Source: Chelonoidis abingdonii
Lineage: Eukaryota > Chordata > Testudines > Testudinidae
DNA length: 64,000 nt
NCBI RefSeq assembly: GCF_003597395.2
Contig: NC_133769.1
Span: forward strand, 181,446,566 to 181,510,565
Reading direction: 5' to 3'
The notes below the pieces were generated by a model. It saw only the letters and a list, made by a program, of their open reading frames with translations, was not told the DNA's origin and ran no database searches. The translations under genes and the position numbers were made by a program. Shown one piece after another: positions 33,606 to 45,513 of the stretch (position 1 is its first letter; every line of letters begins with the position of its first letter).

Positions 33606-35220
33606 CAGATCTCAAAGATTTTAGGGTCAGAAGGGATCATTGTGATCACCTAATCTGACCTGCACATTGCAGGCCACAGAACCTCGCTCACCCACTCCTG
33701 TAATAGACCTATAAGCTCTGGCTGAGCTCCTGAAGTACTCAAATCATGATTTAAAGTCTTTAAATTACAGAGAATTCACCATTTACGCTAGTTTAAACCT
33801 GCAAGTAGCATGCCCCATGCTGCAGAGGAAGGTGAAACCCACCAGGGTTTCTGCCAATCTGGTCCAGGGGAGAATTGGTTCCTGATCCCAAATATGGCAA
33901 TCAGTTAGACTCTGAGCATGTGGGCAAGACCCACCAGGCAGATACCTTTGAAAGAATTCTCTGTAGTAACTCAGAGACCTCCTCAGTTAGTGTCCCATCT
34001 CTGGCCATTGGGGATTTTTGCTACTGGCAGTTGCCGATGGGCCACATGCCATTGTAGGCAGTCCCATCATACCATCCTCTCCATAAACTTATCAAGCTCA
34101 GCCTTGAAGACAGTTAGATTATTTGCCCCCACTGCTACCCTTGTAAGGCTGTTCTAAAACTTCACTCCTTTGATGATTAGAAACCTTCATCTAATTTCAA
34201 GCCTAACCTTTTTGATGGCCAGTTTATATCCATTTATTCTTGTGTTCAGATTGGTGCTTAACTTAAATAACTCCTTTCCCTCCCTGGTACTTATCCCTCT
34301 GATTCCTCCCTGGTGTTTATAGAGAGCTATCATATCTCCCCTCTGCCGCCTTTTGGTTAGACTAAAACAGTCAAGCTCTTTGAGTCTCCTCTCGTAAGAT
34401 AAGTTTTCCATTCCTCTGATCATCCTGGTAGCCTCTCTCTGCATCTGTTCCAGTTTGAATCCATCTTTCTTAACCACAGGAGAACAGAATTGCACACAGT
34501 ATTCCAGATAAGGTCTCACTAGTGCCTTGTATAACGGTACTAACGCTTCCCTCTCTCTGCTGGAAATACCTCGCCTGACACATCCTAGGACTGCATTAGT
34601 CTGTTTCAGGGTTGTATCACACTGGGGGCTCACAGACATCCTGTGATCAACCAATATATCAGGTATTTCTCCTCCACTGTCACTTCCAACTAATAAGTCC
34701 CCAGCTTATAGCAAAAATTCTTGTTGTTAGTTGCTCAGTGCATGGTCTTAGACTTTTCACTGTTAAATTTCATCCTATTTCTATTACTCCAGTTTACAAG
34801 GTCATCCAGATCTTCTTGTATGATATCCTAGTCCTCTTCTGTATTGGCAATACCCCCCAGTTTTGTATCATGCAGAAATTTTATTAGCACATTCTCACTT
34901 TTTGTGCCAACTTCAGTAATAAAAAATATTAAATAAGATTGGTCCCAGGATCGATCTCTGAGGATCTTCACTAGTAAGCTCCCTCCAGCCTGACAGTTCA
35001 CCTTTCGGTATGACCCGGTGTAGTCTCCTCTTTAATCAGTTCCTTCTTCACTTTTCAATTCTCATATTAATACCCAATTTATCTAATAAATAAATCTTCT
35101 CCAATTTATCTAATAATTTCCAGTGTGGAACAGTATCAAATGCCTTAATGAAATCCAGGTAGATTAGATCTACTGCATTTCCTTTCTCTAAAAAATCAGT
35201 TATGTTCTCAAAGGAGGAGA
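33606..35220 (-). mobile_element. CR1 LINE, 3' half, inserted into another CR1
   Basis: The 3' end lies at the left (TTAGGGTCAGAAGGGATCAT at about 33621) and the element runs leftwards on the minus strand. The C-terminal part of ORF2 is open for 155 codons at 34187-34654, with ALVRPYLEYCVQFCSP, MIRGMENLSYERRLKEL and LTKRRQRGDMIALYK. An upstream palm fragment at 35048-35290 (minus) contains DLIYLDFIKAFDTVPHWKLL. Stops between these blocks show it is inactive. The insertion splits the plus-strand CR1 described at 33060-33605 and 35221-36200. Confidence 0.9.
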
Positions 35221-36200
35221 TCCAGTTGATTTGGCAGTAGATATAATATACTAGGACTTTCAGAAAGTTTTTGACAAAGTGCCTCACCAAAGGCTCTTAA
35301 GCAAAGTAAGCAGTCATTGTTAAGAAGGATGGTCCTCTCATGGAACAGTAATTGGTTAAAAGATAGGAAATAAAGGATAGGAATAAATGATCTCTTTCTA
35401 GAGTGGTAACAGCTAATTCAGTTTTCACATTTGGGAGAGTTAAATAGCAGTCCCCCAGCGACCTGTACAGGGACCAGTGCAGCTCAACATATTCATAAAT
35501 GATTTGCAAAACAAAACAAACAATGAAGAGGCAAAGTTTATAAAAAGTAAAATAATACAAAATTACTCAAAACAATTAAGTCCAAAGCTTTGACTGAACA
35601 GACTTACACAGGGATCTCACAAAATTGGGTGATTGGGCAACAAAATGGCAGATACAATTCAGTGTTGATAAATACAAAATAATGCATATTGGAAAACTTA
35701 ACCCCAAAAATACATGCAAAAAGATGGGGTCTAAATTCACAATTATCACTCAAGAAAGAGATCTTGGAGTCATTGTGGATAGCTCTCTGAAAACATCTGC
35801 TTGGTGTGCACCAGCAGTCAAAAAAAGCTAACAGAAGGTTAGGCACCATTAACAATGGGCTAGATAATAAGACAGAAAATATTATAATGCCAATATATAA
35901 ATCATGATATGCCCACATCTTAAATATTGCATACACATTTGGTTGCCCTATTTAAAAAAAAACTATATTAGAATTGGAAAGGGTACAGAGAATCATAGAT
36001 TATTAGGATTGGAAGGGATCCAGTCCCCAAATCCCCCACTCAGGAATTGAACTCACAAACCTAGGTTTAACAGGACAATACTCAAACCACTGAACTATCC
36101 CTCCTCCCCAATGAAGCTGATTAGAGGTATGGAACAGCTTCCATATAAAGAGAGATTGAAGAGATTGGGACTCTTCAGTTTAGAAAAAAAATGACTAAGT
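35221..36200 (+). pseudogene. CR1 LINE ORF2 fragment, part 2
   Basis: The frame resumes with VDIIY, a stop, then DFQKVFDKVPHQRLLSK, the palm motif that follows directly on the text cut at 33605. Farther on, a 68-codon frame at 35625-35831 reads GDWATKWQIQFSVDKYKIMHIG and ITQERDLGVIVDSSLK, the usual CR1 C-terminal RT text. YKERLKRLGLFSLE-like coding follows after the SINE at 35991-36109. The whole copy is degraded. Confidence 0.85.
35991..36109 (-). mobile_element. tRNA-derived SINE with CR1-like tail (tortoise Pol III/SINE type)
   Basis: Read on the minus strand it begins GGGGAGGAGGGATAGTTCAG, continues TGGTTTGAGTATTGTCC and GTGAGTTCAATTCC, so A-box-like (TAGTTCAGTGG) and B-box-like (GTTCAATTCC) elements are present. 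The tail reads CCCTTCCAATCCTAATAATC, like a CR1 3' end. A tRNA-Lys-like head with a CR1-like tail is the known plan of the cryptodiran turtle SINE. It interrupts the plus-strand CR1. Confidence 0.85.
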
Positions 36201-36204
36201 AGGG

Positions 36205-37635
36205 ATACTATAGCACAACATAAGAACAGCCACACTAAGTGAGAGCAAAGGTCCATCTAGCTCAATATCCTGTCTTCCAACAGTGGCCAATGCCAGGTGC
36301 TCCAGAGGGAATGAACAGAACAGGTTATCATCAAATGATCCATCCCTGTCACCCATTCCCAGCTTCTGGCAAACAGAGGCTAGGGACACTATCCCTGCCC
36401 ATCCTGGCTATTAGCCATTGATGGACCTATCCTCAATGAATTTAGCTAGTTCTTTTTTGAATCCTGTTACAGTCTTGGCCTTCACAGAGAGATCCACAGG
36501 TTGACTGTGCATTGTGTGAAGAAACACTTTGTTTTAAACCTGCTGCCTATTAAGAACCAGACATCACCAAATAAAATTGTATTACAAGAAGGAGTAAATA
36601 ACACTTCCTTATTTACTTTCTCCACACCAGTCATGATTTTATACATCTCTTATCATATCCCCCCTTAGTTGTCTCTTTTCCATTCTGAAAAGTCCCAATC
36701 TTATTAATCTCTTCTCATATGGAAGCTGTTCCATACCCATAATCACTTTTGTTGCCCTTTTCTGAATCTTTTCCAATTCCAGTGCATCTTTTTTGAGATG
36801 AGGCAACCACATCTGAACATAGTATTCATGATGTGGGCATACCATGGATTTATATAGAGACAATATGATATTTTCTGTCTTCTTATCTATCCCTCCCTTA
36901 ATGGTGCCCAACATTGTTTGCTTTTTTGACTGCTGCTGCATATTGGATGGATGTTTTCAGAGAACTATCCACAATGACTCCAAGATCTTTCTTGAGTGAT
37001 AACAGCTAATTCAGACCCCATCATTTTGTATGTATAGTTGGGATTATGTTTTCCAATGTGCATTATTTTGCATTTATCAACATTGAATTTCATCTGCCAT
37101 TTTATTGCTCAGTCACCCAGTTTTGTGAGATTTCTTTGTAGCTCTTCACAGTCTGCTTTGGACTTAACTATCTTGAGTAGTTTTGTATCATCTGCAAATT
37201 TTGCCACCTTGCTGTTTAACCCTTTTTCCAGACCATTTATGAATATATTGAATAGGACTGCTCCCAGTACAGACCCCTGGGGGACACCACTATTTACTTC
37301 GATCCATTCTGAAAACTGATAATTTATTTCTGCCCTGTGTTTCCTATCTTTTAACCAGTTACCAATCCATGAGAGGATCTTCTCTCTTATCCCATGACAG
37401 CTTACTTTGCTTAAGAACCTTCGGTAAGAGACCTTGTCAAAGGCTTTCTGAAAATCTCAGTACATTATATCCACTGGACCTTCCCTTGTCCATATGCTTG
37501 TTGACCCATTCAAACAATTCTAGTGGATTGGTGTAGCATGATTTCCCTTTACAAAAAACATGTTGACTCTTCCCCAACAAATTATGTTCATCTATGAGTC
37601 TGACAATTCTGTTCTTTACTATAGTTTAAAGCAGT
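36205..37635 (-). mobile_element. CR1 LINE, 3' end and ORF2 C-terminal part
   Basis: The 3' end is at the left (CATAAGAACAGCCACACTAA) and continues through the turtle CR1 phrase GGTCCATCTAGCTCAATATCC. A 100-codon minus-strand frame (36639-36941) reads TENIILSLYKSMVCPHHEYY and ELEKIQKRATKVIMGMEQLPYEKRL, the ORF2 C-terminus. Further upstream coding text on the minus strand continues to about 37635. The element resumes at 39195 after an insertion complex. Confidence 0.9.
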
Positions 37636-37663
37636 TGGGTCAGACTAAGTTCACTGTACAGAG

Positions 37664-39148
37664 CAGTGCCATAACAAGGGTGAGGAGAGTGAGGCACTTG
37701 CCTCAGGCACACAGAGTCGAGGGGCGCAGAAAGTGGTGGAGAAAAAGGAAAGGAAAAAAACAAAAGCCGCTGACTGGCACAGAGATATTTATAACCCAGG
37801 TGATCTCACCCCGTGCCCCACCTGCCACCCCCCTGTGCCTCCACCGAGTGTCCCCCGGCCCCGATTTGCTTCCCCACCCCTTCTAGGCCTGGAGCAGAGC
37901 AGCTCCATGCTTCCTCCCTGCAGCAACTGCTGCTGCAGGGTCCTACTGCCCCCCATCTCACCGCCAGGGCAGATTTACTCTGAGCCTGCCCTTCCCCCTC
38001 AGACCCTTTCATTTTCCAATGGGACCCTCCAGCAGCACAGGGGGTCCCCCTGCACGCAGTCACCGCTCCTGCCTCATTCTGGGCAAGGAAGCAGCCCCAT
38101 TCCTCACCCCCAGTGAGGCTACAGTCAAGAGCAACAGCAGGGGAGGAGGCGCACACAGCACTACGGGGGAGGCGAGGGAGAATCCTGGACCTGAGAGGGG
38201 CGCTAGGAGCACCTGCAGTGACAGTAGTGGGGGTGAGTGTGCTTCTAGGGGGGCAGGAAAGGGGGGGCTCCTCCTCCCCTAGAGCTTGCTGCTGCCGGCA
38301 GGGAAATGGCTAGGGGGAGTCCTCCTCTCTGACCCCTGTCCCGGAGCAGCCTGCCTGCACCCCAAACTCATCCCCAGCCCTGCCCCACCCCAGAGCCCAC
38401 ACCCCCAGTCAGAGCTTTCACACCCCCACCGCACCCTCAACCCTCTGCCTGAGACCTGAGCCCCTCCAGCACCCCAAACACCTTATCCCCAGTCCCAGTC
38501 AGAGCCCTCAGGCCCCACACTCCTACTTTCATCCCCTGAGCCCCTCCCACACCCCAAATCTCGCATTACCAGCCCCAGACATAGCCTTCACCCCTACTCT
38601 CACCGTGAGCCCCTCCCACACTCCAAACCCCTCATCTGCCCTCACCCCTGCACCCCGCCCCTCTGCACCACTCCCATCCCCAAACTCCCTCCCAGAGCCT
38701 GCACCCCAATCCCCTGCCCCAGCCTAAGGCCTCCTCCCTCACCTAAACTCCCTCCTAGAGCCTTGGGCGGATGGGGGGTTGGAGTTTGGGCAGGGGCAGG
38801 TTCTGAGCACCACCAAAATTTCTACAAACCTGCCACCCCTGATCCCGCCCTGCAAACCTGAACTCCCAGCATTCTAAGGACACATGCTGATCCCTAGTAG
38901 CCACTGCTGATATCCAGCACCTCCAGCCTCTCTTAACCTGTGAGCCCCTCTCTGGATTGGAAATGGACTGGAACCAAAGACCATCTTGGAAGCAACATTA
39001 ACAGCCCAAGCAGTAAAAAATCATGAGCTGACCCCCCAAAATCACAGGCTTTACCGCCGCCGCTTCATCCATTCTTTGGCAGCAGGGCCTTCCCTCCAAG
39101 AGGGACTGAGGGACCTGCCACCGAACTGCTGCCAAAGAGCCGGCCCTG
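37664..39148. mobile_element. Composite of hAT-type elements inserted in CR1
   Basis: The left end CAGTGCCATAACAAGGGTGA is a hAT-type terminus. The text CAAACCTGCCACCCCTG (38825-38841) is the right end of a different family, and AAAGAGCCGGCCCTG (39134-39148) a third. A C-rich near-tandem array occupies about 38330-38770 (CCCCTCCCACACCCCAAA words). The outer flanks GTACAGAG and GGGGAAGG do not match, so these are nested or partly deleted insertions. Overlapping frames of 100-127 codons are composition artefacts. Confidence 0.6.
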
Positions 39149-39194
39149 GGGGAAGGCGCACTTTATCCCCTTATAGTGCATAAGGAGGCTAAAA

Positions 39195-39650
39195 CTCTGC
39201 AATATTTGCCCAGTACTGAAGTCAGGTTTACCAGCCTGTAATTGCAGGATCACCTCTGGAGACCTTTTTAAAAATTTGTGTCACATTAGCTATCTTCTAA
39301 TCATTTGGTACAGAAGCTGATTTAAATGATATGTTACAAACCACAGTTAGTAGTTCTACAATTTCACATTTGAGTTCCTTCAGAACTCTTGGATGAATAC
39401 CATCTAGTCCTGGTGACTTATTACTATTTAATTCATCATTTGTTCCTAAAACCTCCTCTAATGACACCTCAATCTGGGACAGTTCCTCAGATTTGTTACC
39501 TAAAAAGAATGGCTCAGGGTTGGGACTCTCCCTCACATCCTCAGCCGTTAAGACTGATGCAAAGATTAAGGTCCATAAAAGCATGAATAGTATGGAGACA
39601 GTGAATAAGGAAATGTTGTTTACTGCTTTCACACAACACAAAATCCAGGA
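39195..39650 (-). mobile_element. CR1 LINE, continuation of the copy at 36205
   Basis: The minus-strand frame 39297-39641 contains VLTAEDVRESPNPEPFFLGN, KSEELSQIEVSLEEVLG and NSNKSPGLDGIHPRVLKEL, the N-terminal RT region. It follows in correct order the text that ends near 37635, so both pieces are one CR1 split by the insertion complex. Confidence 0.9.
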
Positions 39651-39654
39651 GTTC

Positions 39655-40036
39655 TGTGATGAAATGAATAGGCCAAAGATTTAAAACAAAGTAAGGAAGT
39701 ACTTCTTCACACAATGCATGGTCAACCTGTGGAACTTATTTCCAGAGATGTCATGATGGTGAAAAGTATAACAGGGTTCAAAAAAGAATTAGACAAGTTC
39801 ATGGACATTAGGTCCCTCAATTGCTACTAGCCAAGACAGTCAGGAACACAACCCTATGGTCTGGGTGTTCCTAAACCTCTGTCTGACAGGAGCTGGGACT
39901 GGATGACGGCGGATGACTCACTTAATAAATTGCCCTTTTCTGTTCATTCCCTCTGAAGCATCTGCAAATGGGCACTGTTGGAAGACTAGCCTAGATGGAC
40001 CATTGGTCTGACCCAGTATGGCTGTTCTTATGTTTT
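39655..40036 (+). mobile_element. CR1 LINE 3' end, truncated
   Basis: Same subfamily and orientation as 9120-9488: AAGGAAGTACTTCTTCACAC, then CATTGGTCTGACCCAGTATG near the end. It abuts the minus-strand CR1 at 39650. Confidence 0.85.
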
Positions 40037-40236
40037 GATGAAGTGTAACGGCATTTTTAAGTGATCTGGTTAAATCGCTGTGTCCAGAGTGTCTCTGGCA
40101 GTATCTGCAGGGACAGGAGAACTGCAGAAGGGCAGTGAACAGTGGAGATAACTTTGGGTTTGCAGGTGGGCCTTCATTGCCTCTTAAATCCCCTTCCTTA
40201 GGTTTTCCTGTAAGAAGGAGCAATACTGGCTTTGGT

Positions 40237-40660
40237 AACTAAGGGTAGGTCTATACTTACAGCAGCATATAGAGTACAGACGCTGCATGCCCAGCTAGCA
40301 TGAATATAAATAGCATTATAGACAGTGAGGCACTGCTTAGGCAAGAAGAGTACAGTGCCCTACATGCCAGAACCCTAGGGCATATATCCTCCAGGCCTCT
40401 CTAAATGCCCAAGCAGTACCTCACATGTCTATGCTGCTATTTTTAGCCATGTAATGTCCTGCTGCATCCCTACTGATGGAACCATTCCTCAGTGCAGTGA
40501 AGAACTCCAGCAGCAGAGAAAGGCTCCAGCAGGAGGGAGGCAGCAGGGAAAGGGTCTGGCAGCAGGGAGGCCTTTTGTTGGAGTCTTTCACTGTCACGCA
40601 TAGTGACACACCACAGTGAGTGTGCACACAGCTTACCTTTCACTGCCACAAATTAGGTAC
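40237..40660. mobile_element. Probable DNA transposon, left end only
   Basis: The start AAGGGTAGGTCTATACTTAC resembles the left terminus of a common turtle MITE. A right terminus could not be fixed, so the end coordinate is a guess. Confidence 0.3.
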
Positions 40661-41140
40661 ACATGTACTACATGCCACTGCCAGCACAGACTAGGTCAAA
40701 GGCTCCTGGCTTCACAGGGAAAGGGATAAGAATATTGCCAATTAACATTGTAAAGAATTCTCTAATGCAGAGTGTCTTGCACTCTGAAACAGTGTTTCTG
40801 CAGCATTTGAAGATATATTTTAAAAAATGAAGGCACATGAATGTGAATGAATGGGACTTTTCTTGTATTGAAGAGGAGTACAGAAGTGCTATAAACATAC
40901 TAAACATTTTAAAGAATCCTAATCTTTTTGCTCTGTCCTTCCATCTTTGTATTTTCCTTTTGAAGCATCTTTTCATCCATATAGAAAGACTGCATCAATC
41001 ACTGCTACCCTGTAGCATTTGCAGTTTCCGGGGAAACTGTGCTGCCATGAAGGCTGGAGGAGAGATGGGGAATACAATCTTTAGTGGTCTGTCCAAATTC
41101 ACAGTGGTCCATAGATGCCCTCAAATCTGCAAATTAGGTG

Positions 41141-41215
41141 GGTCAGACTACGTTCACTGTACAGAGGACACACTTTATCCCCCTATACTGCATAAGGAGA
41201 CTAGAACTCTGCAAT
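41141..41215. repeat. Short repeat shared with the flanks of 37664-39148
   Basis: GGTCAGACTACGTTCACTGT, then ACAGAG, then CACTTTATCCCCCTATACTG, then GAACTCTGCAAT reads continuously here. The same words occur at 37639-37663 and 39156-39203, on either side of the hAT composite. Confidence 0.75.
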
Positions 41216-41299
41216 GTCAAGGCTGCAGGTGTTTCTGCAGAATGGTATGATCTACACCAACAGATTTCTATGAACAGATAAGTTTGCTTAGATTATGTT

Positions 41300-42510
41300 A
41301 TTTAGGTTACGCTTTTAACTGCTGATTTAAGACAGTAACTGTAACTGTAATGATAATGGATTTGAAATATTCTTAATAAAAATTACATCTAAAAGATTGC
41401 CTGCCTCCCTAAATACTGACTATACTTTCTGTTTCACGTACTCTAACTTGAATGCAGCCTAAAGTCAGAATGTGTCTCAATATTTTACATTTTTCTATAT
41501 TATTCTTTTCTATTGATATTTTTTTTAAGTCTGTTTAAAGCTGCAGACAATCTCTGTCAGCTTCTATTTTGCCAGGCATACCAGCCAGAAGCAAAGAGGA
41601 GAATTATTTTAAAAGACATACACATTAAAAAGGGATTTAATAAGCTCTAAAAATGCTGCATTTAGCTGTTTTTCACACTGTAATTTCTGCACCATTGTAT
41701 GAGTAAACACCGCAGAACATGAGAGGGGAAGTTCTCAAGAACTGCAGTAGATTTTATTGTAAAGTGTAATATTTAAATAGGCACTAATGCTCCCATCTGT
41801 TTCACCTTGCATGCCATACTTCTATTGCATCAATTTCCCTACGCTGTTAATAATTACACAAATAAAAAATTCCCAATTGTAAAATGAAGATGCAGACTCA
41901 CAAATAACCACAATTTGAAATGTAATATGTTAAAGTACAGGTTTATACCTCAGTAGATAGGTTACCTTTGTTTTAATATATTGAGCTATGTATATACTAA
42001 TATATTCCCATACTGGAATCTTAAAGTCATTGTAATATTGGTGTTTAAGGTTACAAACTGAACACTTACATGATCCTTCAACATAATTAGTGTTTTATTA
42101 CAAAGATCAATTGTCTATCAGGAAAGGTTCACCAAGCCTATTTCCTCATAAGAGTCATAATCTTGGTTCTGCATGTTCAGGTGAGACTTCCATAAGTTCC
42201 ATAAGAACATTTAGTTGAAAATGATGGAGCACACACTATAAATAAAGGTAGTACACATCATTAAAATGCAGCTCCTTGAAAATAATAGTTAAAAAAAGCA
42301 CTTAGAACATGTCTGTTTTACATAGACTCTAATACTGCCCTCAGACTTGTAGTATCAGGTGCCTTCCTGTAGTTCATTCTCTCTTCTAACCTCTCCCAGG
42401 GGGGAAATTATAGTGCAATAGGCAGTTATGGAAGGGTTTTCTTTTTTATTTACATGGACATGGTGCTGGTTGAAAAGGCTAAATATGTGATCGAACTGTT
42501 AAGTTGTGTG
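41300..42510. other. AT-rich noncoding, no recognised element
   Basis: No gene or repeat recognised. Confidence 0.5.
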
Positions 42511-42514
42511 GTTA

Positions 42515-43290
42515 GAGAATGAGAAACGTAGGGCTGGAGAGGACCTTGAGAAGTGATCAAGTCCAGCCTCCTGTGCTGAGGCAGGGCAAAGGAAACTTAG
42601 ACCATCCCTGATAGGTGTTTGTCCAACTTGTTCTTGAAAACCTCAAGTGATGGGGATTCCATAACTTCCCTTGGAAGCCTATTCAAGCGCTTAACTAAGC
42701 TTGCCATTGGACAGTTTTTTCCTAATATCTAACCTCAACCTCTCTTGCTGCAGATTAAACCCATTATCTTCTTGTCCTACCTTAAGGGGACTTGGAGAAC
42801 ACTTGATCACCATCCCCTTTGTAACAGTGATTAACATATCTGAAAAAGGTTATCAGGTCCTCCCTTAGTCTCCTTTTCTCAGGACTGTGTTTTTTTTTTA
42901 ACCTTTCCTCACAGGTCAGGTTTTCTAAAGTTTTTATAATTTGTGTTGTTTTCCTCTGGACCCAATTTGTCCACATCTTTCCTAAAGTGTGGGGTCGAGG
43001 ATTAAACTCAGTACTCCAGCTAAGGCTGCACTAGGGCTGAGTAGAGAGGGACAATTACCGCCTGTATTTTACATATGATATTCCTGTTAATACATTCGAG
43101 AATGATACTAGCCCTTTTCACTCATAGCCTATACGTGATTCACTCTAACCTCTATAGACTTTTCAGCAGTACTACCACCTAGCCAGTTATTCTCCATTTT
43201 GTAGCTGTGCATTAGATTTTTCCTGCATGAAGTATTTTGCACTTGTCTTTATTGGATTTCATTAATTTTACTAATCTGTCTATAAGGTTG
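42515..43290 (-). mobile_element. CR1 LINE, older subfamily, 3' end and ORF2 tail
   Basis: The left part GTCCAACTTGTTCTTGAAAA and CTCAAGTGATGGGGATTCCA are the classic CR1 3' region read backwards. The minus-strand frame 42782-42976 has VQRKTTQIIKTLENLTCEER and RRLREDLITFFRYVN, an ORF2 C-terminal tail. It differs clearly from the copies at 33-40 kb. Confidence 0.85.
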
Positions 43291-43299
43291 AAATGTATA

Positions 43300-43920
43300 A
43301 AGGGAACTTATTGTGGAACAACATATGGGGAAGTCAGCAAAAAATCTCATGTCTGCAAAACAAGTTATTTGATTATTATATACCTGCTTAGACCTCTCCA
43401 CATTTTATATCATAACAGATGTCCAAATGTGTCTTCTGGGCATATATTTTGTTTTGTTTCAATCCATGGCTGATTTCAAAGTTTAAATGCATCCACCTCA
43501 GCTCTTAATTGAAGATAGACAAAAGGTTAAAAAAAAAAATCCAAGCTCCATCCCTCTTTTCTTTCAATTAAGATTTTTCTTGCAACTTCAGGTGGCTTTT
43601 TTTCCAGGCAAACTTAGAAATATTGGCAAATTTAGGATTATTATTTAGATTTTCTTATGAGACAGCTACAAGTAAGGCTGGGGAGGAAAAAGTCTTGGTA
43701 CTACATTTGTTTTTATTGGAGCAATATTTCAAATAAGATATGGATAAAAATCCATCCAATTTTCCATATCATGCATTTATATTACAGTAATGGCCAAAGA
43801 GCCCAGTCTGCATTGTGGCTCCTTCTACATGCATTACAAACACACAGAAACAACTCTAAATGTATGATTACTTATAAAATAAGATTCCAGGATTGTTACT
43901 CTGTGTGTCACACTGAAGCC
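43300..43920. other. AT-rich noncoding, no recognised element
   Basis: No supported gene; frames at 43237-43473 and 43657-43923 show no known domain. Confidence 0.45.
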
Positions 43921-43947
43921 TAGCGTAATGCCAACAGATTCCTGTCA

Positions 43948-44018
43948 TTGGCAGCTAGGGTCAAACCTGTGACCTCTGAAGCTCAATGCATGAGCCTCTA
44001 CTACATAAACTAAAATAG
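43948..44018 (-). mobile_element. tRNA-like SINE head
   Basis: On the minus strand the text TTTAGTTTATGTAGTAGAGG, then CTCATGCATTGAGCTTCAGA, then CAGGTTTGACCC has tRNA-like A-box and B-box spacing. It is interrupted at the left of the tRNA-like head by the hAT at 44016-44302; the sequence resumes with CTTTTAGCC on the other side (44310-44320). Confidence 0.5.
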
Positions 44019-44302
44019 AGGTTCCCAAACTTTTCTTACCCCCTTCCTGATCTAGCAGCTGCCTGTATCCCCCTACACTTCTCATCACTGATACTTTGTG
44101 TACACTGTTACATACAGATATAGTTATAGTGCAACCTATACAACCAAAAATAAAAACACTAAAACCTGGACTAAATTCTGAGCTCAGTTAGACTGGACAG
44201 TTGCTAAGCAACTGAACCTGTGGAGCCCAAACTGAACCTCCCTCCTCCCCAACATGTCTCGCATACCCTCACAGTACGCAAACCACAATTTGTTAACTCC
44301 TG
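44016..44302. mobile_element. hAT-type non-autonomous transposon, 287 bp
   Basis: The ends are TAGAGGTTCCCAAACTTTT and CCACAATTTGTTAACTCCTG, imperfect inverted repeats of the CAG-GGTTCCCAAAC type. Flanks AACTAAAA (44008-44015) and ATCTAAAA (44303-44310) form an 8-bp duplication with one mismatch. Confidence 0.8.
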
Positions 44303-44746
44303 ATCTAAAAGACATGTCTTTTAGCCAAGGCTGTGGCAGGTTCATCAACATCTAGCTGGTCTATTAGGTGCTACTAGAGGGGAAGAGAGTGCCATACCAG
44401 GCTGGCATGGGTTACACTAGCATGTCTGTTGAGTCAGTGTGAAATGATGGAAACAGCTATAAGCATGGCTGAGAGCTTTTTTTGCTCAGAATATCATAAA
44501 GTTTAATCATTACTGGGATTCACGGCCTGTTAGTACCCAATTTTTAAGTTCTCAGGCATTTTTGGCCTTTCTACACATACGATTTTATGAATTACATCCT
44601 TATGATAGTATGGGCTTTCAGCTACTGGTACTATCTAATCTCTGAGATGTTGGGAAGATAAATTCATTAATGTATGATGGATGGACCACTGACTCATCCA
44701 GGAGGAGATGAGAGCACCATTGACACACTCAGGAGGAAATCAGTCA

Positions 44747-44980
44747 TATTTGCTGGTGTAAAGGAATCCTTTCTACAGTCTTGTCACTTCTAGCATATGC
44801 AATTCCTTGCGGAATTTTATATCCACTCCAAGCTGGGTTGTTTGCAGGCTAATGAGCTCCAGGTGACTCTTAGCTATGTTCATGTACTTTGCCTTCCTGA
44901 GCTTGCAGCCCTAAGGTGTCCTTCCCAAGTCCCACACACAACCATATTGGGCCACTGGGGGATACAGTCAGTGCAGGATT
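44747..44980 (+). repeat. Dispersed repeat, copy A
   Basis: It shares long near-identical text with 46276-46490: TATATCCACTCCAAGCTGGG, AGGTGACTCTTAGCTATGTT and CTTCCTGAGCTTGCAGCCCT. The two are direct repeats about 1.5 kb apart. The type (LTR or other) is unknown. Confidence 0.8.
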
Positions 44981-45513
44981 TGGATGGTGCCCAGTAAATA
45001 AGGACTGGTCCATACATTGATTGTGCAGGATAAAGAGAAATACTGCATAACTACTCATTCACTGAATGAGGCAGGGATCCTTTTTGAAAGTTTGATTCTA
45101 GCTTTTGTGCACAAACTGTCTTCAATCCTTCCTGAAATAGCAGGCAAATCTCTCCCAGACATGTATCACTTTACAAAGGAAGGAGGAACAACTGAAATGG
45201 GAAAAATTCAACTGCTACCCCAGAACACCTAATCTAAGACTCTGAGTTTCTTCAGTTTGAAAAAAAGTTGTTTCTTAAGCAATAACAATGCTGAGGGAAA
45301 ATGGTTGTTCCTGCCTATCCTATGCCCATGAATTCCACTCTGGGGCCCAAGACAAAAGGCAATTTGTGAAACAAGCATTACTATAATCTCCTTACTGTCT
45401 AACTTACAAAATTATTTCCTTCCTCACCTGGATTTCTTACCCTTTAAGAAGTCCAGCTAAACCTTTCTCAGGCTCAGGGTTAAATCTTCAGGAGCCCTGC
45501 CAAATTAAACTCA

